This document shows positions 9,244 through 17,551 of a stretch of 64,000 nucleotides of DNA, in pieces. The stretch is from Qipengyuania flavescens (GTDB lineage Bacteria > Pseudomonadota > Alphaproteobacteria > Sphingomonadales > Sphingomonadaceae): positions 186,001-250,000 of the forward strand of contig NZ_JARULD010000001.1 of the NCBI RefSeq assembly GCF_029688735.1, read 5' to 3'. A program made the position numbers and the translations under genes. The notes under the pieces are model-generated. The model saw nothing but the letters and a program-made list of their open reading frames with translations, was not told the origin of the DNA and searched no databases. Numbering within the stretch: the stretch's first letter is position 1; each line of letters starts with the position of its first letter.

Positions 9244-9969
9244 TTAGCTTTTTTCGTTGGTGACGACCGTCTGCACGCCCTCGCCCTTGAGAACGCGGGC
9301 CAGATTGCCCTTCTCGCGGATCGAGAACACGACGATCGGAATATTATTATCGCGGCACAGGGCCACGGCGCTGGCGTCCATCACCTTGAGATCATCTGCC
9401 AGCACGCGGCTGTAAGTGACGGTGTCGAAACGCTTTGCCTCGGCGTTCTTCTTTGGGTCGCTGTCATACACCCCGTCGACGCTGGTGCCCTTGAGCAGCG
9501 CATCGCAATTCATTTCCGCCGCCCGCAGCGCCGCGCCACTGTCAGTGGTGAAATAGGGCGCGCCCACACCGGCGGCGAAGATCACCACACGACCTTTTTC
9601 GAGGTGACGTTCGGCCCGGCGGCGGATCACCGGCTCGCATACCTGGTCCATCTGCACCGCGCTCTGCACGCGGGTCTGCACGCCCAACTGCTCCAGCGCG
9701 TTCTGCATCGCCAGCGCATTCATGACGGTCGCCAGCATGCCCATGTAATCAGCCTGCGCGCGGTCCATTCCCTGCGCCGCGCCCGCCATGCCGCGAAAGA
9801 TATTGCCGCCGCCGATGACGAGGCAGATTTCGAGGCCGGTTTCCTTCGCCGCCTTTACCTCTTGTGCGAGTTCCATAACGAATGCCGGGTCGATCCCGAA
9901 CGGCCCCTCGCCCATGAGCACCTCGCCCGAGAGCTTGAGCAGGACGCGCTTCATCGTGGAAAAGGGCAT
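9244..9969 (-). CDS. pyrH: Uridylate kinase (UMP kinase)
   Basis: PyrH phosphorylates UMP to UDP and belongs to the amino-acid-kinase fold. The sequence shows [14 protein letters not shown] at the N-terminus, the GGGNIFRG nucleotide-binding loop, the [14 protein letters not shown] helix, and the [14 protein letters not shown] segment ([14 protein letters not shown]). The frame starts at 9969 (MPFSTMKRV). The Met at 9954 ([10 protein letters not shown]) is an equally plausible start and gives 236 residues. The upstream ribosome-binding site is weak for both. It is the first gene of the pyrH-frr-uppS group, separated from tsf by about 700 bases. Confidence 0.96.
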   Translation of the reverse strand: MPFSTMKRVLLKLSGEVLMGEGPFGIDPAFVMELAQEVKAAKETGLEICLVIGGGNIFRGMAGAAQGMDRAQADYMGMLATVMNALAMQNALEQLGVQTRVQSAVQMDQVCEPVIRRRAERHLEKGRVVIFAAGVGAPYFTTDSGAALRAAEMNCDALLKGTSVDGVYDSDPKKNAEAKRFDTVTYSRVLADDLKVMDASAVALCRDNNIPIVVFSIREKGNLARVLKGEGVQTVVTNEKS

Positions 9970-10371
9970 GGAGACGAAGAATCCGTGTTGCGTGAGGGGC
10001 CTGCGGCTCCTTAGCCATGATGCATGGCGCGCGCTAGGGGGAAGGGACTATCGTTGTAGTCCATACCCTCTTGATCGAAAGGGCGGCTAGCCTATCGAAC
10101 TTCGCGCTTACGATAGACGTCTGCCTGCGTTATCCATGGTGAACGGTCCTGCAAAAATCTGACAAGCAGATTATTTGACGTCACCCTACGACGCCCTTCG
10201 TTTTTCCAGCACAGCTTATAATGGTTTCAGGGACAGGGCTGAGGGAGAGATTAGGCCCGCTCATAATGGTCGATACTAATGCCCGCCAGAGGTGCTCCTT
10301 TAAGACTGGCGACTAGGCTTTGAACAAAAGAGCAAGCCGACGAATGGGATGGAGCCTGCGGCTTGGACCGA
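9970..10371. other. Intergenic region upstream of pyrH, no gene seen
   Basis: These 400 bases carry no ORF with family resemblance or a convincing ribosome-binding site. The region lies between pyrH and the small membrane gene at 10372-10551 and should hold the pyrH promoter on the minus strand. A perfect TATAAT occurs on the plus strand at 10217-10222, but no -35 element sits at the right distance and no plus-strand gene follows. Confidence 0.5.
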
Positions 10372-10551
10372 TCAGAGATCCATGTTCTTGTGCGGTTTTT
10401 CAGCGATTTCCTCGCGCAGGTCGCGCGCGCCCTCGTCGGCCTTGCGTTCAAGTCGGTCGGACGTATTGCGATTCCTAAACCAGGCAAATATAATTACGCC
10501 AATGAGCAAGATTGGGCCAATGATTATCGCGAGGGACCATACGCTTCCCAT
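10372..10551 (-). CDS. Small single-span membrane protein
   Basis: The product is 59 residues and not a family I can name. The frame is open upstream to 10638. The Met at 10551 is preferred because GGAG lies six bases upstream and the chain then starts directly with a membrane span (residues about 3-23, SVWSLAIIIGPILLIGVIIFAWF). A strongly charged cytoplasmic tail follows, rich in Arg, Glu and Asp (residues 24-59), with high helix propensity. It lies between the tsf terminator and pyrH, interrupting the usual tsf-pyrH linkage. It may be a small envelope protein, but nothing in the sequence assigns a function. Confidence 0.6.
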   Translation of the reverse strand: MGSVWSLAIIIGPILLIGVIIFAWFRNRNTSDRLERKADEGARDLREEIAEKPHKNMDL

Positions 10552-10650
10552 GAGTTTCTCCAATAAGTTCGCGTGAGCATCCACTGAAGAAGTGATGGCA
10601 GGCCCGGCTCGTTCCCTAAAACGATCATTGGTACGCATTAGTGTCGGACG

Positions 10651-10681
10651 AAAAAGGCCGCCGAAGCGAACTCCGGCGGCC
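10651..10681 (-). terminator. Intrinsic terminator of rpsB-tsf
   Basis: On the minus strand, a stem of eight GC-rich pairs (10656-10663 with 10674-10681), extended by further pairs, is closed by a UUCG tetraloop and followed by five T residues (10651-10655). It lies 25 bases after the tsf stop. This is a textbook rho-independent terminator. Confidence 0.9.
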
Positions 10682-10706
10682 CATTTTCGTAGGATGTGGG
10701 GCTTGT

Positions 10707-11633
10707 TCAGCCGCCGACGGCAGCGGCCACTTCGGCAGCGAAGTCGCTCTCTTCCTTCTCGATGCCTTCACCCAGCTGGAAACGGACATAGTCCACCAGC
10801 TCGACCTTGGCGCCGACGTCCTTGCCGGCAGCTTCCACGACCTGCGCGATCGGGGTCTTGTTGTCGATCACGTAGACCTGGCTGAGCAGCGCGTTTTCCT
10901 TGGCGTATTTGTTGACCGCGCCTTCGACCATCTTTTCCTGGACGTTCTCGGGCTTGCCGCTTTCGGCGGCCTTTTCCTTGGCGATAGCGCGCTCGCGCTC
11001 GATCACTTCGGCGTCGAGGCCCTCGGCGGTCAGCGCCTGCGGGAAAGCAGCGGCGATATGCATGCCGAGCTTCTTGCCCAGCTCTTCCAGCTTGGCCTTG
11101 TCGCCTTCGCTTTCGAGAGCAACCAAGACGCCGATCTTGCCGAGGTCCGGCGCGACGGCGTTGTGCATGTAAGGCACGATCACGCCGTTGGTGACCGAGA
11201 CGGTCTTGATGCGGCGGATCTGCTGGTTCTCGCCGATGGTGGCGACATTATCGGTCAGCTTGTCGGACACGGTGCCGCCATCGGGATAGGCAGCGGCCTT
11301 GAGCGTATCGACATCGTCACCGTCGGTGCCGAGCGCGACCTGCGTGGTCTTGCGCACGAAATCCTGGAACTTGTCGTTCTTGGCGACGAAGTCCGTTTCC
11401 GAGTTCACTTCGACGGCAACACCCTTTATGCCTTCGACGGCAATGCCGACGAGACCTTCGGCCGCAGTGCGGCTCGATTTCTTCTGGGCAGTGGCGAGAC
11501 CCTTGGCGCGCAGTGCGTCGACTGCGGCTTCGATATCGCCGTTCGCGGCTTCGAGCGCCTTCTTGGCGTCCATCATGCCCGCGCCGGTCTTCTCGCGCAG
11601 GGCCTTTACGTCAGCAGCAGTGAATGCAGCCAT
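10707..11633 (-). CDS. tsf: Translation elongation factor Ts
   Basis: EF-Ts exchanges GDP for GTP on EF-Tu. The 308-residue product starts [20 protein letters not shown] and contains both family signatures ([16 protein letters not shown] and the [13 protein letters not shown] stretch). The frame extends upstream to 11735 but only the ATG at 11633 fits the family, with AAGGAAAT before it. It follows rpsB by 117 bases, a spacer holding two strong hairpins, and ends at its own terminator. Confidence 0.97.
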   Translation of the reverse strand: MAAFTAADVKALREKTGAGMMDAKKALEAANGDIEAAVDALRAKGLATAQKKSSRTAAEGLVGIAVEGIKGVAVEVNSETDFVAKNDKFQDFVRKTTQVALGTDGDDVDTLKAAAYPDGGTVSDKLTDNVATIGENQQIRRIKTVSVTNGVIVPYMHNAVAPDLGKIGVLVALESEGDKAKLEELGKKLGMHIAAAFPQALTAEGLDAEVIERERAIAKEKAAESGKPENVQEKMVEGAVNKYAKENALLSQVYVIDNKTPIAQVVEAAGKDVGAKVELVDYVRFQLGEGIEKEESDFAAEVAAAVGG

Positions 11634-11668
11634 GATGATTTCCTTCTTGGTATCTTGAATGCGGGGCA

Positions 11669-11745
11669 CCGGGCCTGCTGGTATCAGCGGCCCGGCGCAT
11701 AATTCGCCTGTGTGACGGGAGAATTGCGCTCCCAAGTCACGAATT
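11669..11745 (-). promoter_or_regulatory. Two stem-loops in the rpsB-tsf spacer
   Basis: The spacer between the rpsB stop and the tsf start folds into two hairpins. The first (11701-11745) pairs AATTCG, GTGAC and GGGAG with CTCCC, GTCAC and GAATT around a seven-base loop, with small bulges, and begins six bases after the rpsB stop. The second (11669-11695) pairs CCGGGCC and GCTG with CAGC and GGCCCGG around GTAT. Neither is followed by a T-run on the minus strand, so a complete terminator is unlikely. Attenuation, transcript processing or mRNA stabilisation is possible and is inferred only from the structure. Confidence 0.55.
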
Positions 11746-11750
11746 GGGCA

Positions 11751-12500
11751 TTAAGCCGCGGCTTCTTCCGGCGGATTTTCCATTGCGCCGACGTCTGCAC
11801 CGCTGTCCTGCACGCCTTCGCCCTTGCCGGTGCGAGCCGCTTCGGCAACCGCATCGCAATAGAGCTTGATAGCGCGGCTGGCGTCGTCGTTGCCCGGGAT
11901 CGGGAAGGCGATGCCTTCGGGATCGACATTGGTGTCGAGCACGGCGACGACCGGGATGCCGAGGACGTTGGCTTCCTTGATGGCGAGGTCTTCCATGTTC
12001 GCATCGATCACGAACATCACGTCGGGAATACCGCCCATGTCGCGGATGCCGCCAAGACTCATTTCAAGCTTGTCGCGCTTGCGCGTGAGGTCGAGGACTT
12101 CCTTCTTGGTCAGGCCCTGCGTGTCGCCCGAAAGACGCTCGTCGAGCGTCTTGAGGTACTTGATACGCTCGCTGATCGTCTTCCAGTTGGTGAGCATGCC
12201 GCCCAGCCAGCGGTGGTTGACGAAGTGCTGGCCCGAGGCGAGCGCGGCTTCGCGGATCGCGTCCTGAGCCTGACGCTTGGTGCCGACGAACAGCACCTTG
12301 CCGCCCGAACGGGCAGTCTGGCTGATGAAGTCGAGCGCGCGAGCGAACAGCGGCACGGACTGCGACAGGTCGATGATGTGGATGCCGTTGCGCGCGCCGA
12401 AGATATACGGCTTCATGCGCGGGTTCCAACGGTGGGTCTGGTGGCCGAAGTGCGCGCCGGCCTCGATCAATTGCTGCATCGTGACGGTAGGAGCCGCCAT
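11751..12500 (-). CDS. rpsB: 30S ribosomal protein S2
   Basis: S2 is a small-subunit protein. The 249-residue product begins [20 protein letters not shown] and has the signature [15 protein letters not shown], the [13 protein letters not shown] segment and the PDVMFVID and [11 protein letters not shown] strands. A Glu/Ala-rich tail ends the protein. It is the first gene of the rpsB-tsf operon. The 350 bases upstream should contain its promoter and also hold a LexA box that more probably serves the divergent small gene at 12853. Confidence 0.97.
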   Translation of the reverse strand: MAAPTVTMQQLIEAGAHFGHQTHRWNPRMKPYIFGARNGIHIIDLSQSVPLFARALDFISQTARSGGKVLFVGTKRQAQDAIREAALASGQHFVNHRWLGGMLTNWKTISERIKYLKTLDERLSGDTQGLTKKEVLDLTRKRDKLEMSLGGIRDMGGIPDVMFVIDANMEDLAIKEANVLGIPVVAVLDTNVDPEGIAFPIPGNDDASRAIKLYCDAVAEAARTGKGEGVQDSGADVGAMENPPEEAAA

Positions 12501-12733
12501 AGTGTAATTCCTTTCCGGTTATGCCTCTGGAAAGCTGGAACCCGAATGCGGTCTTGTCCCGCGACGGGCACCGGTATGTGCGCCTTCCATGTGGATTTGC
12601 CCGCCTGACGAAACGCCCGAACTGGCCGAATCTACTGCGGACCGCGCGCCTGTAGCCGGTGGAGCGCGACAAATCCACCCTCCATTCGCCGCAAAATAAT
12701 GCAGCTTCGGCTCGAAAAGCGCTTGACTAGCGA

Positions 12734-12748
12734 GAACAAAAAGAGAAC
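12734..12748 (+). promoter_or_regulatory. LexA (SOS) box, GAAC-N7-GAAC
   Basis: The sequence GAAC, seven bases, GAAC is on the opposite strand GTTC-N7-GTTC, the direct-repeat LexA operator known from alphaproteobacteria. It overlaps a perfect 15-base palindrome (12743-12757, GAGAACA T TGTTCTC). A possible -35 element TTGACT (12723-12728) lies just upstream on the plus strand, with a weak -10 (AACATT, 12746-12751) inside the operator, so bound LexA would block it. The box is 105 bases before the ATG of the small membrane gene at 12853 and 234 bases upstream of rpsB. The motif match is exact; regulation is inferred. Confidence 0.65.
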
Positions 12749-12852
12749 ATTGTTCTCGTCGCCGGAACGTCCGGCGGGCAATCAGGGTTTTCCACTAGTT
12801 ATCCCCGGCCTGTCAACAGTGATCTGAACAGTAAGGGGCAGGAGAATTAGAG

Positions 12853-13095
12853 ATGTTCGCATGGTTCCTTGTCGCACTCGTCGCCCTCACGGCTGTCGTA
12901 GCATTGGGCGTGCTCGCCGATAGCGGACTGCGCTGGTGGTCTGCTTTCGGCCAGTTGCGGCGCGAAACGAAGCGAACTTCGGTGATCGCCGAGCTCCCCG
13001 CATTTCGCGCAGGGATTGCGCAAGGTGGTGCGGCTTTCGGTCGCTTGCCCTCGCGGCCGGACGTGATTGTCCGGCCGGCTACGCGCGCCGCTTGA
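12853..13095 (+). CDS. Small membrane protein, candidate SOS-induced
   Basis: This is an 80-residue protein with no family I can name. Residues 3-22 (AWFLVALVALTAVVALGVLA) form one membrane span. A basic amphipathic segment (LRWWSAFGQLRRETKR) and a C-terminal tail rich in Arg, Ala and Gly follow. The start ATG has GGAG eight bases upstream. The last 17 bases overlap the convergent pssA gene. A LexA box lies 105 bases upstream on a candidate promoter. SOS-controlled small membrane proteins such as Caulobacter SidA block cell division, so such a role is worth testing, but this is inference from context. It could also be a non-functional ORF. Confidence 0.55.
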   Translation: MFAWFLVALVALTAVVALGVLADSGLRWWSAFGQLRRETKRTSVIAELPAFRAGIAQGGAAFGRLPSRPDVIVRPATRAA

Positions 13096-13906
13096 TGCGT
13101 GAATACCGCAGCAGGGTGAACGGTAGCAGGGCGAGGTAGCCTATCCCGATAGCGCTCAGGGTCCACCACGGCTCGACGAGTAGCGCAGCGAACAGCAAGC
13201 CGACGAAGGCCAGTACCCACAACCGGATGCCGCGACGCGGACGCAGCGAGGTCCAGCTTGGCGTGGCCATGCTCGAAATCATCAGCAGCGCAGTTGCCAA
13301 CAACCACGGTGCGACGAAAGCCGGCTCGCGAAAGAAGTCGATCCCGGTCGCCGACCACACGAAGAATGGCATGAAGGCGAGCCCCGCCCCCATGGGCGCG
13401 GGAACACCGGTCAGGAAACCGAGCGATTTGTGCGGCTGGTCCTCGGTGTCGATCTGCGCATTGAAGCGCGCGAGACGAAGCGCGCAGCAAATTGCCAATG
13501 CGAGTGCCGCGAACCAGCCCCAGCGCGGCTCGTTCTGCAGCGACCAGAGGTACAGGATGATGGCAGGCGCTGTGCCGAAACTCAGCGAATCGGCAAGGCT
13601 GTCCAACTCCGCACCAAAACGCGATTGCGCCTTCAGCAAGCGCGCGATCCGCCCATCCATCCCGTCGAGAATGCCCGCGATGATGATGGCCACGGCGGCA
13701 GCCGCCCATTGCTCGGAAATCGCGAACCGTATGCCGGTCAGGCCCGAACAGAGCGCCGCTGCGGTGATCGCATTGGGGGCCATCGCCCGAAGTGAAAGGC
13801 CCCGACCGGATGGACCCAGCACGGGCTTTTCGTCCTCCGCCGCCTTCGGCCCCAACCGGGCGCGTTCCTCATGCTGGTCCGTCCCGTTGCGAGGTTCGAA
13901 ATTCAT
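13079..13906 (-). CDS. pssA: CDP-diacylglycerol-serine O-phosphatidyltransferase
   Basis: PssA transfers phosphatidate from CDP-diacylglycerol to serine, the first step to phosphatidylethanolamine. The 275-residue membrane protein carries the CDP-alcohol phosphotransferase motif D-G-x2-A-R-x8-G-x3-D-x3-D at residues 84-106, with all key residues present. It has about eight hydrophobic segments after an N-terminal charged stretch of some 40 residues. The start overlaps the psd stop as ATGA, so the two enzymes of the pathway are translationally coupled. The end overlaps a small plus-strand ORF by 17 bases. Confidence 0.95.
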   Translation of the reverse strand: MNFEPRNGTDQHEERARLGPKAAEDEKPVLGPSGRGLSLRAMAPNAITAAALCSGLTGIRFAISEQWAAAAVAIIIAGILDGMDGRIARLLKAQSRFGAELDSLADSLSFGTAPAIILYLWSLQNEPRWGWFAALALAICCALRLARFNAQIDTEDQPHKSLGFLTGVPAPMGAGLAFMPFFVWSATGIDFFREPAFVAPWLLATALLMISSMATPSWTSLRPRRGIRLWVLAFVGLLFAALLVEPWWTLSAIGIGYLALLPFTLLRYSRIKRRA

Positions 13907-14655
13907 TGCGACACACCTTCCAGAAGCTTGCGCGCGCCAAGGCGCGCGATAACCGTTTCACCCGCAACGACGCGTTGACCGAGCAGCACGTCCGATCCGG
14001 TCCCCGCAGGCAGATAGATGTCGACCCGACTGCCGAACCGGATCAGTCCGACCCTCTGCCCCGCCCCGAGCGTATCGCCGGGTTTTACGAACGGCACGAT
14101 CCGCCGCGCCACAAGGCCGGCGATCTGGGTGAAGCCGACCTTGGTGCCGTCGCTCCGCTCGACAAGGATATGCTGTCGTTCGTTTTCTTCGCTTGCCTTG
14201 TCGAGACCGGCATCGGCGAAACTTCCGGGAATATAGACGACACGTTGCACGGTACCTGCGATCGGCGTGCGGTTGATATGGACGTCGAACACCGACAGGA
14301 AGATCGACACGCGCGTCACCGTGTCCGGTGACAATCCGCCGATACCGCTGCCATCGTCGATGACCAGCTCGCGCGGCGGCTCGACTTCGACAATCATGGT
14401 CACCTGACCGTCGGCCGGTGAGAGAATTGCGGAATCGTCTTGCGGAACGACGCGTTCGGGGTCCCGGAAGAAGGCGAATATACCTGCGCTAAGGGCAAGT
14501 AGCGGCCAGCCGACGATCTCCCAGTCGAGACCGACAAGGAAAACCAGGCTTACCGCCAAAGCGATCAGGCCGTATTTGCGCCCCTCGGGATGGATTGGCG
14601 GCAGCGACCACCGGACGTCGCCGCGGCCCTGATTGTCGAGGAGGTCACCTGCCAT
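13903..14655 (-). CDS. psd: Phosphatidylserine decarboxylase proenzyme
   Basis: Psd converts phosphatidylserine to phosphatidylethanolamine using a pyruvoyl group formed by self-cleavage. The 250-residue protein is of the short type. Two hydrophobic helices (about residues 28-63) are followed by FFRDPER and SPADGQV. The catalytic region DVHINRTP comes next, and the cleavage site Gly208-Ser209 lies in RFGSRVD, which would release a small alpha chain of about 42 residues. It is directly coupled to pssA (ATGA overlap). Confidence 0.95.
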   Translation of the reverse strand: MAGDLLDNQGRGDVRWSLPPIHPEGRKYGLIALAVSLVFLVGLDWEIVGWPLLALSAGIFAFFRDPERVVPQDDSAILSPADGQVTMIVEVEPPRELVIDDGSGIGGLSPDTVTRVSIFLSVFDVHINRTPIAGTVQRVVYIPGSFADAGLDKASEENERQHILVERSDGTKVGFTQIAGLVARRIVPFVKPGDTLGAGQRVGLIRFGSRVDIYLPAGTGSDVLLGQRVVAGETVIARLGARKLLEGVSQ

Positions 14656-14694
14656 CGGATAAGCCTACGCGCCGCATGGCGGCGTCACAAGGCG

Positions 14695-15837
14695 TCACGC
14701 GGCCTTACGCACGAACACGGTTCCCGCAGAGTACCCCGCTCCGAAGCTGCAGATCAGCCCCGTGTCCCCCTCCGCCAGATCCTCGCTGTGGAGGTGGAAG
14801 GCGATGATCGACCCGGCGCTGGAGGTGTTGCCATAGGTATCGAGCACGGTTGGACTCTCGTCGGCATCGGCTTCGTGGCCGAGCACGCGATGGGCGATCA
14901 ACCGGTTCATGCCGGCATTTGCCTGGTGCAGCCAGAGGCGCCGCAGGCTCTGCGGGTCGATGCCGAGCCGGTCCGCCTCGCCGATGATCATTTCGGCCAC
15001 CATCGGCACCACTTCCTTGAACACCTTGCGGCCTTCCTGCACGAAGAGCTTGTCCGCCTTGCCGACGCCTTCGGGCGCAGCCCGGTTGAGGAAGCCGAAA
15101 TTGTTGCGGATGTTGTTCGAGAATACCGTCTTCAACTTGGTGCCGAGAATGTCCCAATGCTCCACCGGAGCGATTGCCGCATCCTCGACCAGCACGGCAG
15201 TCGCCACGTCTCCGAAAATGAAATGGCTGTCGCGGTCGCGCCAGTTCAAATGGCCGCTCGTAATTTCCGGACTGACAACGAGCACGCTCTTCGCATTGCC
15301 CGACCGGATGTAATCTGCCGCGGTCTGGATGCCGAAGGTGGCCGAGGAGCATGCGACATTCATGTCGAACCCGAAGCCATCGATTCCCAGCGCCTGCTGG
15401 ATTTCGATCGCCATGGCCGGATAGGGCCGCTCCATATTCGACGCTGCACAGAGCACGGCATCGACGTCCGCAGCTTCGCGACCCGCCCGTTCGAGCGCCT
15501 GGCGGCACGCTGCCACGCCGATCTCCGCCATCTGCGACAGCTCGTCGTTGTCGCGTTCTTTCAGGCGAGGCTCCATGATCGCGGGGTCGAGTATCGGTTC
15601 TTTCGACAAGACGTGGCGCGCCTTGATCCCGCTCGCCTTCTCGATGAATTCTACCGAACTCGGGTGCAGCGCTTCGACCTCGCCCGCAGCGATCGCATCG
15701 GCGTTCTGCGCGTTGAACCGCTCGACGAAGGCGTTGAAGCTTGCGACCAGTTCTTCGTTGCTGATGCTCTGCTCGGGCGTGAACAGGCCGGTGGCGGAAA
15801 TGACGGGGCGACCGGTCATCGATGTCTGTTGTGTCAT
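14695..15837 (-). CDS. Beta-ketoacyl-ACP synthase III-like enzyme
   Basis: The 380-residue protein has the thiolase fold and the KAS III triad: Cys163 in NVACSSATFG, His304 in LHQANAG and Asn337 in YGNTSSAG. KAS III enzymes condense acetyl-CoA or another acyl-CoA with malonyl-ACP to start fatty acid synthesis. It is longer than E. coli FabH (about 317 residues), mainly through an N-terminal extension of about 60 residues (residues 30-90), as in FabH-like proteins with other starter substrates. The start at 15837 (MTQQTSMTGRP) is preferred over an upstream Met at 15879. It ends 39 bases before psd on the same strand, which suggests coupling of acyl-chain and phospholipid supply. The exact substrate is unknown. 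Confidence 0.85.
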   Translation of the reverse strand: MTQQTSMTGRPVISATGLFTPEQSISNEELVASFNAFVERFNAQNADAIAAGEVEALHPSSVEFIEKASGIKARHVLSKEPILDPAIMEPRLKERDNDELSQMAEIGVAACRQALERAGREAADVDAVLCAASNMERPYPAMAIEIQQALGIDGFGFDMNVACSSATFGIQTAADYIRSGNAKSVLVVSPEITSGHLNWRDRDSHFIFGDVATAVLVEDAAIAPVEHWDILGTKLKTVFSNNIRNNFGFLNRAAPEGVGKADKLFVQEGRKVFKEVVPMVAEMIIGEADRLGIDPQSLRRLWLHQANAGMNRLIAHRVLGHEADADESPTVLDTYGNTSSAGSIIAFHLHSEDLAEGDTGLICSFGAGYSAGTVFVRKAA

Positions 15838-15900
15838 GGCGCGAGGGATTAAGCCGAGCGGTGGCCTTGGGCAAGCCACCCGACTTGTTTTGGGCTGAAG

Positions 15901-17121
15901 CTACTCGTCTTCGGCCTCGAGCACCGCCGCCATCGGCGTGGTGCGCGGAAGGCTCTGGAAGGCCTGCTGCTCGGCGGAAGGCACCGGTGCGCTGCGTGCC
16001 ATGCGCCAGAAGCCGTAAAGGGCACCAATCAAGGCGAGCACTCCGATCACGACGAACAGTCCGGATGGCCCCATGATGCTCATTCCGGTTGAGCCGACGA
16101 TCGGCCCAGTCATGGCACCCGCCGAGTATGTCAGGACCAAGCCTCCGCTCGCCCCCACCCGCTCGTCTTCGCCCAGATGGTCGTTGGAATGGGCGACGCA
16201 CAGCGGGTAGAGAGCGAAGGCGAAGCCGCCGAAAAATGCACCTGTGACAATGATCCCGAGCGCGGGCAGCGGGGCGAAAGCCAGGACTGCGCAGATCGCC
16301 GCCACTGCCGCCAAACATGCGATGATCACACGTCGGCGATCGAAGCGGTCGGAGAGCTGGCCGAGCGGATATTGCAGGGCCACGCCGCCCGCGATCACCA
16401 TCGAGGTAAACAACGCGACTTGCGATAAGCCCAGGCCGGTCCGTTGCACGTAAACAGCACCCAGCGCGTAGAAGGCCCCGAGGATGGCCCCCGTAACCAG
16501 TGTTCCGACCATCCCAAGCGGAGACGCCGAAAACAGCCGTTTGATGGAGAAGGATTCCACGCGTTCGATCCGCGGCTGCTCCATCTTGGTGAGCAGGACG
16601 GGGAGCAATGCGATCGAAAGAAGGATCGCAGACAGCATGAAGGGCAAGTCGGGCGAAATCTCCGCGGTGTTCAGCAGGAACTGTCCGACCGCCTGCCCCA
16701 AGTAAAGAGCGATCATGTAAGCGGCGAGGATGCCGCTGCGATTGTGGGGCTGTGCTTGCTGGTTGAGCCAGCTTTCGAGGCAAACGAAAACGCCCGCCAT
16801 CGCAAACCCGTCGATGAGTCGCAGGCCAATCCAGAGTGCCGGGAGATCGATTATTGCATAGGCGAGGCTGCTGGCGGAGAACACGGTCACGAATGCGGCG
16901 AACGCCCGGATGTGACCGATGCGTGAAATCAGGGCCGCGACCCTGACCGAGCCCACCGTCAGTCCGGCGAAATAGGCTGTCGCGACGAGGCCGATGAGCA
17001 GAGAACTCGCCCCGCCCTGTTCCAGACGGATGGCGATCAAGGTCGACAGGAATCCGCTCCCCGCCATGAGGATGAAGATCGCCGCGAGGATCGTGCGAAC
17101 GGAGATGGCGGCCGCTATCAT
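15901..17121 (-). CDS. MFS transporter
   Basis: This 406-residue protein has twelve predicted membrane spans in two halves. It contains the MFS motif between spans 2 and 3 (GSVRVAALISRIGHIRAF) and a second-half counterpart (GQLSDRFDRRRV). The overall layout resembles the YcaD/CsbX-like branch of sugar and drug transporters. The frame continues upstream to 17313, but the ATG at 17121 (MIAAAISVRTIL) starts right before span 1. A cytoplasmic tail of about 35 residues ends EAEDE. It is divergent from csaA (92 bases apart). The substrate cannot be told from the sequence. Confidence 0.85.
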   Translation of the reverse strand: MIAAAISVRTILAAIFILMAGSGFLSTLIAIRLEQGGASSLLIGLVATAYFAGLTVGSVRVAALISRIGHIRAFAAFVTVFSASSLAYAIIDLPALWIGLRLIDGFAMAGVFVCLESWLNQQAQPHNRSGILAAYMIALYLGQAVGQFLLNTAEISPDLPFMLSAILLSIALLPVLLTKMEQPRIERVESFSIKRLFSASPLGMVGTLVTGAILGAFYALGAVYVQRTGLGLSQVALFTSMVIAGGVALQYPLGQLSDRFDRRRVIIACLAAVAAICAVLAFAPLPALGIIVTGAFFGGFAFALYPLCVAHSNDHLGEDERVGASGGLVLTYSAGAMTGPIVGSTGMSIMGPSGLFVVIGVLALIGALYGFWRMARSAPVPSAEQQAFQSLPRTTPMAAVLEAEDE

Positions 17122-17212
17122 TCTCGCGCCCTTAGCACCGCGATTTTGCCGCGCAATCTTTGTGGCTCGGCGGCAATGGACACAGGCGCTTGTAACCCAT
17201 ACCCATGCGACC

Positions 17213-17551
17213 ATGGACCAGATCGACATCGCCGACTTCCTCAGGGTCGATATTCGCAGCGGGACTGTGATCCGCGCCGAGCCTTTTCCCGAAGCGCGCA
17301 AGCCCGCAATCAAGCTGTGGATCGACTTCGGTGACGAGATCGGTCAGCGCAAGACCTCCGCGCAAATCGCCGACCTCTACGATCCGGCTACGCTGCCCGG
17401 TCGCAAGGTCATGGCGGTGGTCAATTTCCCGCCGCGCCAGATCGGGCCGTTCATGTCCGAAGTGCTGGTGCTGGGCTTTCCCGATGCCGAGGGACGGATC
17501 GTCCTCGCTTCACCGGGGGAGACCGTGCCTAACGGCGCGCGAATGAGCTAG
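17213..17551 (+). CDS. csaA: tRNA-binding protein of the CsaA family
   Basis: The 112-residue protein is a stand-alone OB-fold tRNA-binding domain (Trbp111/CsaA type), which binds tRNA and was described in Bacillus as a secretion-related chaperone. It starts MDQIDIADFLRVDIRSGTV, has the substrate-edge motifs KLWIDFG and GRKVMAVVNF, and ends with SPGETVPNGARM, all typical of the family. The frame is open further upstream, but the ATG at 17213 gives the family start. The TAG stop shares the tetranucleotide CTAG (17548-17551) with the stop of the convergent sulfotransferase gene. Confidence 0.9.
   Translation: MDQIDIADFLRVDIRSGTVIRAEPFPEARKPAIKLWIDFGDEIGQRKTSAQIADLYDPATLPGRKVMAVVNFPPRQIGPFMSEVLVLGFPDAEGRIVLASPGETVPNGARMS

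Noticed and set aside
10217-10222. Perfect TATAAT on the plus strand
   Set aside because: No -35 element at the right distance and no plus-strand gene follows.
12787-12803. DnaA-box-like sequences TTTTCCACT and TTATCCCCG
   Set aside because: Each differs from the TTATCCACA consensus at two positions, and nothing else suggests an origin here.
14705-16783. 692-residue minus-strand ORF over the KAS III-like and MFS genes
   Set aside because: Same-strand alternate frame of two recognised genes; Arg-rich and without motifs.
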